A DNA stretch of 48,895 bases from Hydrogenophilaceae bacterium (lineage in GTDB: Bacteria; Pseudomonadota; Alphaproteobacteria; Caulobacterales; Aquidulcibacteraceae): positions 1 through 48,895 of the forward strand of contig JACAEE010000033.1 of NCBI GenBank assembly GCA_013389015.1, read 5' to 3'. A model generated the notes under the pieces. The model made no database searches, had not been told where the DNA came from, and saw only the letters and a list, made by a program, of their open reading frames with translations. Position 1 is the first letter of the stretch, and every line of letters begins with the position of its first letter. The translations under genes were made by a program, and so were the position numbers. Below are positions 16,562-24,142 of this stretch, in pieces.

Positions 16562-18847
16562 TCAATAGCGAACGCGGAGTTCTACGCCTGCAGTCAGCGG
16601 CTCGGAGCGGAACGCGCAGCCGCCCACGCCATTGGCGCAGCCGTCGAAGCTGTACACGATGTCCGCGGAATCGAGCAGGTTGCGGCCCCAGAGCGCGACT
16701 TCAAAGAAGCCCTGTCCAAGCGGAATGTCGCGCCAGGCGATGCGCGCATTGAGCTGGCTCACTTCCGATTGCGGGCGCGCGAAGGGGAAGGTCAGCGGCA
16801 GCGGGCCCGATGTGGTCCAATATCCGCTCGAATAGGAATAATCGGCGTGCCACAGCACTTCGCCCACCGGCGTGAAATGCGTCAACCAATCGACCAGGAT
16901 GGAGCCTGAGCTGTCGGGCGTCGCGGTCGGGAAGAAGCGCTGGACGTCGACCGGGGCGGTGAGCGGATTGTCGAATGTCGGCAGGTCGGAGTCCATGAAC
17001 GCCGCGTTGACGCCGAGGGTGAGATCGTCGGTGGCGCGAACCGAGAACTCGACTTCGAGGCCCTGGACTTCGTAGGTAACCGGCGCATTGATCGTATTGG
17101 TGAGGCCGGGGTTCACCGTGGGCGCTTCTTGCAGCGTCAGCTGAGCGCCATTGATCTCGTTGCGGTAGAGCGCGAGATTGAGCGTGGCGCGGTCGTCCCA
17201 GAACTGCGACTTGAGGCCGATCTCCCAGGTCGCGATCTCCTCTTCCTCGTAGGAGCTGAAGACGGACGAGCGCACATTGGCCCCGCCGGCGCGATAGGCC
17301 GTGGCGTAGCGGACATAGGTGTTGAGATCGTCGGTCCAGTTGTACTGAAGCGTGACCGCAGGATCCCAGCGCTCGGCCGCGAACTCGCTGACTATCGGCA
17401 CGGCGAGGGGGACAAAGCCTGCAACCGTGCGCCGGGCGGTCTTGGAATCATCCGAGTAGCGCAGCCCCAAAGTGACATCGAGGCGATCGTTCAGGATTGG
17501 CGGGGTGTACGTCCCCTGCGCGTAGATACCGTAGGATTCGGTCTCGGAATCCTGGATGTTCAGTGTGGTCGGCAGCGGGTCCGGCAGGGCGAAGAGCGCC
17601 AGGCCGGGTCCAGTCAGGAATCCGGTGCGCTGATCATCCACTTCTTCGTTGTAGTAGATCGCGCCGATGGTGAGATCGAAACGCTCCCAAGAGCCGAGCA
17701 GCTGGAATTCCTGGCTGGTCTGGCTTTGCTCGATGTCCTCGCCGGCGTTCGGCGCGATGGCGCAGGCCGCCACCGTGCAATAGGGCGCGAGCCCGCCGGT
17801 GAGATCGACCGAAATCGCGTCGCTCAGCGTGCCCGTGCCGTGCCGGCTGGCCTCGCGGAACGCGGTGATCGAGCGCAGCGTGACCGCATCGGAGAGCTGC
17901 CAGGTCGCCGTCAGCGCATGCCCGCTCGCCTCGGTGCGGTAGGAATCATTCAGATAGGCGCGGCTCGACGTTTCCGGATAGTCGCTGGACGCAGGCTGGC
18001 TGCCGGCCTGAGGAACCGCGCCGGAGAGATCGATATAGGTGAGGTAGGGCTGGGAATCGTCGGTCGTGCTGTCGTCGTAGGTGTAGTCGAGCGTGAACGT
18101 GTCGGTCGGCGCCCAGCGCGCGGCGATGCGGAAGCCGTCGGCGTCGAGGAAGGCGAAGTCCGACTGTCTCGCATAGACGCCCTCGGGCGCGTTGTCGGTA
18201 TAGGCGTCATGCTCGTTGTGCAGCGCGCTCAGCTGCAAGCTGATGTCCGCGAACTCCGGCAGATCCATGCGCACGCGATAGCGGCGCGAGTCGTGGTTGC
18301 CGAAACTGGCGCTGGCGTCGAGGCCGAATTCGCCGGAAGGCCGACGCGAAACGAATTGCACGGCGCCGCCCTCGGCGTTGCGCCCGAACAGCTGCCCTTG
18401 CGGGCCACGCAGGATCTCCAGGCGCTCCGGCTCGATCAGGTCAAGACCAAGCCCCTGGGCGCGGCCGAGAAACACGCCGTCGACATAGACGGGCGCGGGG
18501 AGCTCCTGCGTGCCTTGCGAAGGGTCGGAGGCGAAGACGCCGCGGATGGTGATGCCAAGCACCGTGGGCGTGCCCGCGAACTGGCCGAAATCGACGCCCG
18601 GAACGGCGCCGACGCGCAAATCGGAAAGCGAATCGACGCCGCGAACGGCGAGATTCTCGGCGGAAATGGCGGAGACCGAAAGCGGAACGTCCTGGAGCGC
18701 CTCTTCGCGGCGCTGCGCGGTGACGATGATCTCTTCCTCGGTTTCGGGCGCGCCTTGCGCCCAAGCCGATGGCGCGAACCACACCGCCCCGCTCGCCAGC
18801 AACGCCGCGCACGAAATCCCCAAGGGCAACGCCCGCCGGTTCGCCAT
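16562..18847 (-). CDS. TonB-dependent outer-membrane receptor
   Basis: A 761-residue outer-membrane receptor. It has a Sec signal peptide ending at APSAWAQ (~residue 31). A TonB-box-like EEEIIVTAQRREEALQDVP follows, then a plug domain (VRGVDSLSDL, with LEILRGPQGQLFGRNAEGGAVQFVSRRP near 150) and a long beta-barrel ending in an aromatic residue (ELRVRY). The style is that of alphaproteobacterial receptors for hydrophobic or aromatic compounds rather than siderophores. A clear ribosome site (GGGGAGAG) precedes the ATG. Its stop abuts the GMC oxidoreductase, so import and oxidation appear linked. Ligand unknown. Confidence 0.95.
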   Translation of the reverse strand: MANRRALPLGISCAALLASGAVWFAPSAWAQGAPETEEEIIVTAQRREEALQDVPLSVSAISAENLAVRGVDSLSDLRVGAVPGVDFGQFAGTPTVLGITIRGVFASDPSQGTQELPAPVYVDGVFLGRAQGLGLDLIEPERLEILRGPQGQLFGRNAEGGAVQFVSRRPSGEFGLDASASFGNHDSRRYRVRMDLPEFADISLQLSALHNEHDAYTDNAPEGVYARQSDFAFLDADGFRIAARWAPTDTFTLDYTYDDSTTDDSQPYLTYIDLSGAVPQAGSQPASSDYPETSSRAYLNDSYRTEASGHALTATWQLSDAVTLRSITAFREASRHGTGTLSDAISVDLTGGLAPYCTVAACAIAPNAGEDIEQSQTSQEFQLLGSWERFDLTIGAIYYNEEVDDQRTGFLTGPGLALFALPDPLPTTLNIQDSETESYGIYAQGTYTPPILNDRLDVTLGLRYSDDSKTARRTVAGFVPLAVPIVSEFAAERWDPAVTLQYNWTDDLNTYVRYATAYRAGGANVRSSVFSSYEEEEIATWEIGLKSQFWDDRATLNLALYRNEINGAQLTLQEAPTVNPGLTNTINAPVTYEVQGLEVEFSVRATDDLTLGVNAAFMDSDLPTFDNPLTAPVDVQRFFPTATPDSSGSILVDWLTHFTPVGEVLWHADYSYSSGYWTTSGPLPLTFPFARPQSEVSQLNARIAWRDIPLGQGFFEVALWGRNLLDSADIVYSFDGCANGVGGCAFRSEPLTAGVELRVRY

Positions 18848-18970
18848 CTCACTCTCCCCGTCTCAAGATCAGCGGCTCATGACGCTTTATTGTTCACTGT
18901 CCAATTCCATTAACGCAGGCGCCGGCGCCTTGTCGCGCCGAAGGCGTCATGATCGCATTGGCGATGTCCC

Positions 18971-19225
18971 TCACCCGCCCTGCACGGCCACGGCCTGGCG
19001 CGCGTTCTTGCAATATTCGCAGCCCTGGTAGCTTGCGTTGAACAAGCGCGCGCACTCATGGACTACGGGATCAAGCTGCAGCGAACGCGCGCTGGCGATG
19101 GGAATGCCCGCGAGCCGCGTGAGCTCGGCGGAAATGGCGATCCGCGCCGCCGGCGTGGATTCATCGTCAGCGAACATGGTGAAACCGCGGGCGAGGTGCT
19201 CGGGAATGCGCGGCGTCGTGGCCAT
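18971..19225 (-). CDS. Short carboxymuconolactone-decarboxylase/AhpD-like protein
   Basis: This 84-residue protein ends just after a CxxC helix (ARLFNASYQGCEYCKNARQA) that resembles the redox-active helix of the CMD/AhpD family. Normal members continue for 50-100 residues beyond it; here a stop follows QGG. The next ~120 bases do not restore the family in any frame, so this is either a mini version or a truncated relic. A good site (GGAGACC) precedes the ATG. It lies upstream of the TonB receptor on the same strand. The family link rests on the CxxC helix only. Confidence 0.6.
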   Translation of the reverse strand: MATTPRIPEHLARGFTMFADDESTPAARIAISAELTRLAGIPIASARSLQLDPVVHECARLFNASYQGCEYCKNARQAVAVQGG

Positions 19226-19575
19226 CTTGGTCTCCGTGTCTCCGCTGCCCCTAGGCGGCTGCGAGGATGAATTCCGGCATTGATTTCGGGGCGACGGACG
19301 GCGGCTCGAAGCGAAACGCGGCCATCGACCGCTGCAACTGATCCATGACGCTCAGCGCCTTCATGAGATAAATCATCGGCTCGGTGCCGTTGCGCGTACA
19401 CGCCGCAGGCGAGTAGAACTGAACCCCGCGGCCTTCTCCGCCGGCTTGCCTGAGGCCCAGCCCGCTGGCATGTCTGCTCCAAGGACTGTCATCGGCAGGC
19501 CTCGCCCTCGAAGAGAAACAGCGTCTCTTGTGGCGCATCCACCTGACCAATCGCTGAGCAACGGGCGCCGCCGCC
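19226..19575. other. 350-base gap between CMD-like gene and quinone oxidoreductase
   Basis: Apart from the doubtful 41-codon frame at 19251-19376, I see no gene, strong hairpin or repeated operator motif here. It must contain the divergent promoters for the minus-strand CMD/TonB/GMC group and the plus-strand oxidoreductase. Confidence 0.4.
19251..19376 (-). CDS. Possible 41-residue peptide upstream of the CMD-like gene
   Basis: A short frame, MIYLMKALSVMDQLQRSMAA continuing to PEFILAAA, ends 25 bases before the CMD-like gene on the same strand. It has no recognisable family and only a weak ribosome site. It could be a coupled leader, a fragment of an older gene (the frame stays open upstream without a start), or chance. 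Reported because it fills most of an otherwise empty 350-base gap. Confidence 0.25.
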   Translation of the reverse strand: MIYLMKALSVMDQLQRSMAAFRFEPPSVAPKSMPEFILAAA

Positions 19576-20592
19576 GTGAAAGCCGTCATACTCCGCGCTC
19601 CGCCCTCCCTGGACAAGCTCGACATCGTTGAGCTGCCGCCGCCGCCGCCGCCGGGGCCTGGCGAGATTCAGGTGCGCATCCGCGCCTGTTCGCTCAACTT
19701 CCACGATCTGGCCGTCGCCGTCGGCGCGCTTCCCGTTGCGCCGCCGCGCATTCCGCTGTCTGACGCAGCCGGCGAGGTCGCCGCGATAGGCGAGGGCGTG
19801 GAGGAGTTCGTCGCCGGCGACAGGGTGATCTCCACCTTCTTCCCGACTTGGCATGACGGCCCCCCCTCGCGCTCGGCGAGCTTCGCAGCGACGCCCGGAG
19901 ATGGGGTGGACGGCTTCGCCCGCGAGATCGTGAACGCGCCGGCGAGCTGGTTCACACGCCAGCCGCGCGGGTTCAGCCACGCCGAGGCCGCCGCTTTGCC
20001 GTGTGCGGGCGTCACGGCTTGGCGCGCGATCGTCGTCAACGGCGCGCTCAAGGCCGGCGACTCCGTGTTGACGCAAGGCGCGGGCGGGGTCTCGCTCTTC
20101 GCCCTGCAACTCGCGAAAGCCATGGGCGCGCGCGTGATCGCCACGTCCTCGTCCGAGGAGAAGCTTTCGCGCCTGAAGGCGCTCGGCGCCGATCAGGTCA
20201 TCAATTATCGCAGCCACCCGGACTGGGCGCGCCTGGCCAACGCGTACACCGACGGCGTCGGCGTCGACCATGTCGTGGACGTCGGCGGCGCAGGCACGTT
20301 GGAGCAATCCTGCGCTGCGGCGCGGATTGGCGGCCACATTCACATGATCGGCCTGCTGGGCGGGCCTCAAGGCGCCGTCGGCCCGATGCATTTGCTCAGC
20401 AAACAATTGCGCATTAGCGCGGTTCTGGTCGGCAACCGCCGCCACCAGCTCGATTTGGTTCAAGCGCTCGAAGCGACGGGCGTCCGCCCGGCGCTCGATC
20501 AGGATTTTCCGCTCGATCGGCTGGCGGACGCGCTGCGCCGGATGCAGTCGGGCGCGCACTTCGGCAAGATCACGGTGTCCGTCGCGCCTTAG
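19576..20592 (+). CDS. Zinc-type alcohol dehydrogenase / NAD(P)H quinone oxidoreductase family (MDR)
   Basis: A 338-residue medium-chain dehydrogenase/reductase. The start is GTG at 19576, giving MKAVILRAPPSLDKL. The N-terminal GroES-like fold includes IRACSLNFHDLAV, where the catalytic zinc Cys of true alcohol dehydrogenases is replaced, pointing to a zinc-free quinone or enoyl reductase. The Rossmann fold has TQGAGGVSLFALQLAKAMGA near residue 170 and ALGADQVINYR. The GADQVINY and AGVTAWRA landmarks are typical of this family. It converges with the AraC gene, stops 13 bases apart. Substrate unknown. Confidence 0.92.
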   Translation: MKAVILRAPPSLDKLDIVELPPPPPPGPGEIQVRIRACSLNFHDLAVAVGALPVAPPRIPLSDAAGEVAAIGEGVEEFVAGDRVISTFFPTWHDGPPSRSASFAATPGDGVDGFAREIVNAPASWFTRQPRGFSHAEAAALPCAGVTAWRAIVVNGALKAGDSVLTQGAGGVSLFALQLAKAMGARVIATSSSEEKLSRLKALGADQVINYRSHPDWARLANAYTDGVGVDHVVDVGGAGTLEQSCAAARIGGHIHMIGLLGGPQGAVGPMHLLSKQLRISAVLVGNRRHQLDLVQALEATGVRPALDQDFPLDRLADALRRMQSGAHFGKITVSVAP

Positions 20593-20605
20593 CCGCGCCC
20601 GCCGC

Positions 20606-21589
20606 TTACGCCGAGCCCGTCAGGCGCACGCGGCGCCAGTCGCGCGGCCCCATGCCGAAGCGGCGGCGGAAGGCGCGGGCGAAATAGCTCGGATCCAGAT
20701 ACCCGCATTGCAGCGCGATCTCGGCGATCTGCAGGCGCGCCATGCGCGGATCCGTCAGCATCTGGCTGGCGCGCTCAAGGCGCACGCGCGTGAGCGCGCC
20801 GACAAACGTTGTGCCGGCCTCGGCAAGCAGGGCGTGCAGATATCGCTTCGAAATGCCCAACGCGCCGGCCACGTCGCGCGGATGCAGCTCCGGGTCGTGT
20901 TGGCGCTCCTCGATGACGAAGAGCGCGCGCTGGATCAGGGCGGATTTGTGCCGGCTCACGACCGGCTGGTCGCGCCCGGCGGCCAGGGCCAGGAGCCCGC
21001 CGGCCTGATCGGCCAGCACGCTGCGCGGAAGCGCGGCGTCCTCCAGATCTGCGGCCATCGCGCTCAGCAGGGCGGCGAGCGGGGCGCCCCATCGGCTCGT
21101 GGCGGAGAACGGGCGATCGACGAAGGCCAGGGGATCGGGCAGCCAGCGCCTGAGCCATGCGCCCGGCATGACCAGATCAATGGCGTCGTGAACGTCGTCC
21201 AGGCGCATTTCGAGCGGCTTGGCGTTATCGACCAGCACGAATTCGCCGACATTGACGCAAAAGCGCTTGGCGCCGACACGGGTGAGAATCGGCGTGCGCC
21301 GGCAATAGAACAGCTGGAACATCGGCTCGCCGGCGCCGGCGCCGGGATGGATGGCCGTGAGCGGCGAGGCTTCCAGCGTCACCAGGCGCGCGGGGCCGAC
21401 GGTGAAGCTGCGCCAATGGGCGGAAAATCCCTCGGGTTCGGGGACGACGAATTCCAGCGTGGGGGCGAGCATTTCGCGGGCCAGGCTGCGCCAGCGCGCG
21501 AGCGCCTCAAGCGGCGGCGCCCCTTGCGACGTCCAGCTGACGTCTCCGCATGCCCCCTGCTGGAGCAGCATCGGCGAACATCCTCCCAT
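20606..21589 (-). CDS. AraC-family transcriptional regulator
   Basis: This 327-residue regulator has a ligand-sensing N-terminal domain of the AraC_binding_2 type (WRSFTVGPARLVTLEASPL region) and a C-terminal pair of helix-turn-helices: ISKRYLHALLAEAGTTFVGA (residues ~245-265) and the second containing IALQCGYLDPSYFARAFRRR followed by FGMGPRDWRR. AraC regulators of this layout usually activate catabolic genes in response to an aromatic or fatty compound. Several in-frame ATGs lie near the start; the first (21589) is used. Its target is not obvious from operator motifs here. Confidence 0.93.
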   Translation of the reverse strand: MGGCSPMLLQQGACGDVSWTSQGAPPLEALARWRSLAREMLAPTLEFVVPEPEGFSAHWRSFTVGPARLVTLEASPLTAIHPGAGAGEPMFQLFYCRRTPILTRVGAKRFCVNVGEFVLVDNAKPLEMRLDDVHDAIDLVMPGAWLRRWLPDPLAFVDRPFSATSRWGAPLAALLSAMAADLEDAALPRSVLADQAGGLLALAAGRDQPVVSRHKSALIQRALFVIEERQHDPELHPRDVAGALGISKRYLHALLAEAGTTFVGALTRVRLERASQMLTDPRMARLQIAEIALQCGYLDPSYFARAFRRRFGMGPRDWRRVRLTGSA

Positions 21590-21699
21590 GCGGCCCGCCG
21601 CCCCCTTCGCCAGGGAGAGGGAGCGCCCGGCTCATTTTGCTATATGTTATTGCTATTCGCTCCCGAGCGCAACCAAGCAGTTCGCCGCGCCGGCCGGCG

Positions 21700-22605
21700 T
21701 TAGGGGGCGGGTTGGCGGCGGAGTTCAAGCATGTCCCGCAGTGCGCGTGGTTTTCGCCCAAGGAGGCGCTCCACGTCGTCGCTGATGACGTCGAACCAGC
21801 CGCCCCGGATCGCCGCTTCGAAGCTCACGATGTCGTTGCTGTTCCAGGGATTGTTGCCGACCACCAGGTTGTCGACCGGCTCGCGCGGCACGCCCATGGC
21901 GTCGAACATGGCGAACATGGCGGCCTCGTCCGCCGGCACATACTCAATCGAGGCGCCGCTGATCTCGGCCGTCATTCGCGCGATCTCGGGCATGGAGAGG
22001 CGCTCGGGGCCGGTGATGTTGTAGGTCTTGCCGGCGTGGCCCTCGCCGGTGAGCACGGCCACCGCGCAGTCGACGCAGTCGTCGCGCCAGACCGGCGCCT
22101 CTCGTCCATCGCCGCACGACGAAATCCATCTTCCCGATTGAATGGCGTTGGCGGCGATCACCTCGACGATCGCGTCCGTGTAGTGGGCGTCGCGCAGGAT
22201 GGTCCAGGCAAGTCCGCTGGCCTTGATCAGGTCCTCGGTGGGGCCGTGGTCGGCGACGACCAGCGCTGGATTGCCCGGCGCCACGCCGACGATGCTCGTA
22301 TAGACGATGTGTTTGACGCCGGCCGCGACCGCGCCCTCGATCGCAGCGCGATGCTGCGCCACGCGCTGACCGACGCGCGTCGCGGAGATCAACAGCAGCC
22401 GATCCGCGCCCGCCAGCGCAGGCGCGAGGCTTTCGGGCTCGTCGAAATCCCCGCGCCGGCAGACGGCGCCGCGCTCGGCGAAGGCCGCGAGCTTGGACGG
22501 CGTGCGCGACAGCAAGATCAGATCGCCGGGCGCGATTCGCTCCATGAGCCGCGCGACGGCGAGGCGCCCGTAATTGCCCGACGCTCCGGTGACCGCGATT
22601 TTCAC
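21700..22605 (-). CDS. NmrA-like NAD(P)-binding oxidoreductase
   Basis: A 301-residue atypical short-chain reductase. It opens with a Rossmann loop, MKIAVTGASGNYGRLAV, and shows RTPSKLAAFAERG (NADP phosphate-binding Arg/Ser/Lys), DRLLLISATRVGQRV and HIVYTSIVGVAP. The classic YxxxK of SDRs is absent, as in the NmrA/QOR2 group, which includes NADPH-sensing regulators and quinone reductases. It is divergent from the lignostilbene-dioxygenase-like gene and shares a 13-bp operator candidate with it. Probably reduces a quinone or reactive carbonyl formed in the pathway; this is inference. Confidence 0.88.
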   Translation of the reverse strand: MKIAVTGASGNYGRLAVARLMERIAPGDLILLSRTPSKLAAFAERGAVCRRGDFDEPESLAPALAGADRLLLISATRVGQRVAQHRAAIEGAVAAGVKHIVYTSIVGVAPGNPALVVADHGPTEDLIKASGLAWTILRDAHYTDAIVEVIAANAIQSGRWISSCGDGREAPVWRDDCVDCAVAVLTGEGHAGKTYNITGPERLSMPEIARMTAEISGASIEYVPADEAAMFAMFDAMGVPREPVDNLVVGNNPWNSNDIVSFEAAIRGGWFDVISDDVERLLGRKPRALRDMLELRRQPAP

Positions 22606-22629
22606 AAGCGCCTCCCTTTGCTTTATTCA

Positions 22630-22642
22630 TATCAATTGTTAG
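22630..22642 (-). promoter_or_regulatory. Operator motif CTAACAATTGATA (copy 1 of 3)
   Basis: This 13-mer lies between the divergent NmrA-like and carotenoid-oxygenase genes. It matches CTAACAAYTGWTA, found again at 27355 and 28757. The motif is a dyad with half sites TAACA/TGWTA. The MarR regulator encoded at 28147-28647 is the likely binder. Confidence 0.6.
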
Positions 22643-22678
22643 CATTCCGCCCCAGAAACACAAATGGGAGAAGGCGCC

Positions 22679-24127
22679 ATGACCGGGTTTCCGCGGACGA
22701 TCGAGTTCATGGGCCTGAATGAACCCCTGGGCGTGGAGGCCTCGTGCGAGAACTTGAAAGTCGAAGGGCGGATCCCGGCCGAGATCGAGGGCGCCTTCTT
22801 CCGCGCCGTGCCCGATCCGGCGTTTCCCCCGCTCTTCCAAGACGAGACCGCGCTCTCGGCCGACGGCATGATCAGCCGGCTCCTGTTTCGCGGCGGCAAG
22901 GTCGATTTCGACATCCGATACGTTCATACCGCCCGCTATCTCGCTGAGAAGCGGGTCGGCAAGGCGCTGTTCGGCCGCTACCGCAATCCGTTCACAGACC
23001 TACCCGAAGCGCAGGGCGTCGACCGCACCGTGGCCAACACCACGCCGGTCTTCCACGCCGGCCGCCTGCTCATGACCAAGGAGGATGGACGCGCCTACGA
23101 AATCGATCCGATGACGCTGGAGACCAAGGGCTCCTACGATTTCGGCGGCGCGCTGCGCTCTGAGACCATGACCGCGCATGTGCGCATCGATCCGCTCAGC
23201 AAGGAGATGTTCTTCTTCGGCTATGAAGCCGGCGGCCTGTGCACGACCGACGTCGCCTATTGCATCGCCGACGCGGACGGCAAGCTCGTCTCCGAGCAAT
23301 GGTTCAAGGCGCCCTATTGCGGCCTCATGCACGATTTCGCCATCACCGAGAACTGGGCGGTGTTCCCGATCTTTCCCACCATCGCCGATCTCGAACGGCT
23401 GAAGGCCGGCGGCGCGCACTGGGTGCATGAGCCGGACCTCGAGAGCTGGATCGGCTTCATGCCGCGCAAGGGCGATGTGGGAGAGATGCGCTGGGTCAAG
23501 GGCCCGAAGGGCGTCTCGGCCTTTCACATCATGAACGCCTTCGAGGCCGACGGGAGCATCCACGTCGACATGTTCGTGTCCGACACCAACGCGTTCCCCT
23601 TCATTCGCGCCGCATCCGGCATCGAGCGCGCGCAATGGGACATCAAGGGCGGCTTCATGCGCTGGACGGTCGATACGCGCGGCGGCCGCGACATCGCGCA
23701 GACGCAGCTTGGCCCGCCGGGCGATCTGCCGCGCCTGGCCGACGCCGATCAGGGCCGCCCCTATGCGCGCGGCTGGTATCCCGCCATGAATCCGCAAATC
23801 GGCCCGCCGCTTCTCGGCGGCCCTGTCGGCGTCGAGTTCAACATGCTCGTCCGCGTCGAGCCTGAGACGCGGCGCCTGGATGCGATGGCGCTGCCGCCTG
23901 CCCATGCCATTCACGAGCCCATCCATGTGCCGGCGAAGGATCATGGCGGATGGCTCATCGCCATCGTCGACAAGATGATCGGCGAAGGACAGTACGAGCA
24001 CGCCGCGTGGATCATGCGCGCAGATGATGTCGCCGCCCCGCCCGTCGCAAAGATCGCCATCCCGGTGCGCTTGCGCTCGCAAGTGCATGGCTGGTGGGCG
24101 CCTGCTGCGGAGCTTCCCGCGTTCTAG
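22679..24127 (+). CDS. Carotenoid oxygenase family, lignostilbene-dioxygenase type
   Basis: A 482-residue non-heme iron dioxygenase that would cleave a C=C bond, most like bacterial lignostilbene dioxygenases. Four iron-binding His are visible in TAHVRID, LMHDFAI, FHIMNAFE and, near the end, QVHGWW. YRNPFTD and MTKEDGRAYEIDPMTLE align with the stilbene-enzyme regions that supply the catalytic Tyr and Lys; both residues are kept. The position of the substrate-stacking Phe (DDQFFNGDGM in known enzymes) reads ETALSADGM here, so Leu replaces Phe. ATG at 22679 is chosen because GGGAGAAGG precedes it. Cytosolic. Known family members give two aldehydes (for example vanillin types) from a stilbene. 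Confidence 0.9.
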   Translation: MTGFPRTIEFMGLNEPLGVEASCENLKVEGRIPAEIEGAFFRAVPDPAFPPLFQDETALSADGMISRLLFRGGKVDFDIRYVHTARYLAEKRVGKALFGRYRNPFTDLPEAQGVDRTVANTTPVFHAGRLLMTKEDGRAYEIDPMTLETKGSYDFGGALRSETMTAHVRIDPLSKEMFFFGYEAGGLCTTDVAYCIADADGKLVSEQWFKAPYCGLMHDFAITENWAVFPIFPTIADLERLKAGGAHWVHEPDLESWIGFMPRKGDVGEMRWVKGPKGVSAFHIMNAFEADGSIHVDMFVSDTNAFPFIRAASGIERAQWDIKGGFMRWTVDTRGGRDIAQTQLGPPGDLPRLADADQGRPYARGWYPAMNPQIGPPLLGGPVGVEFNMLVRVEPETRRLDAMALPPAHAIHEPIHVPAKDHGGWLIAIVDKMIGEGQYEHAAWIMRADDVAAPPVAKIAIPVRLRSQVHGWWAPAAELPAF

Positions 24128-24142
24128 CCGAGACGCGCTCGA

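Noticed and set aside
17129-18913. Long open frame (594 codons) antisense to TonB receptor 1
   Set aside because: It is the GC-bias mirror of a well-supported receptor gene, with no recognisable motifs.
18917-18930. GGCGCCGGCGCC palindrome
   Set aside because: The same palindrome recurs (for example near 35583) as expected in GC-rich sequence; no specific function inferred.
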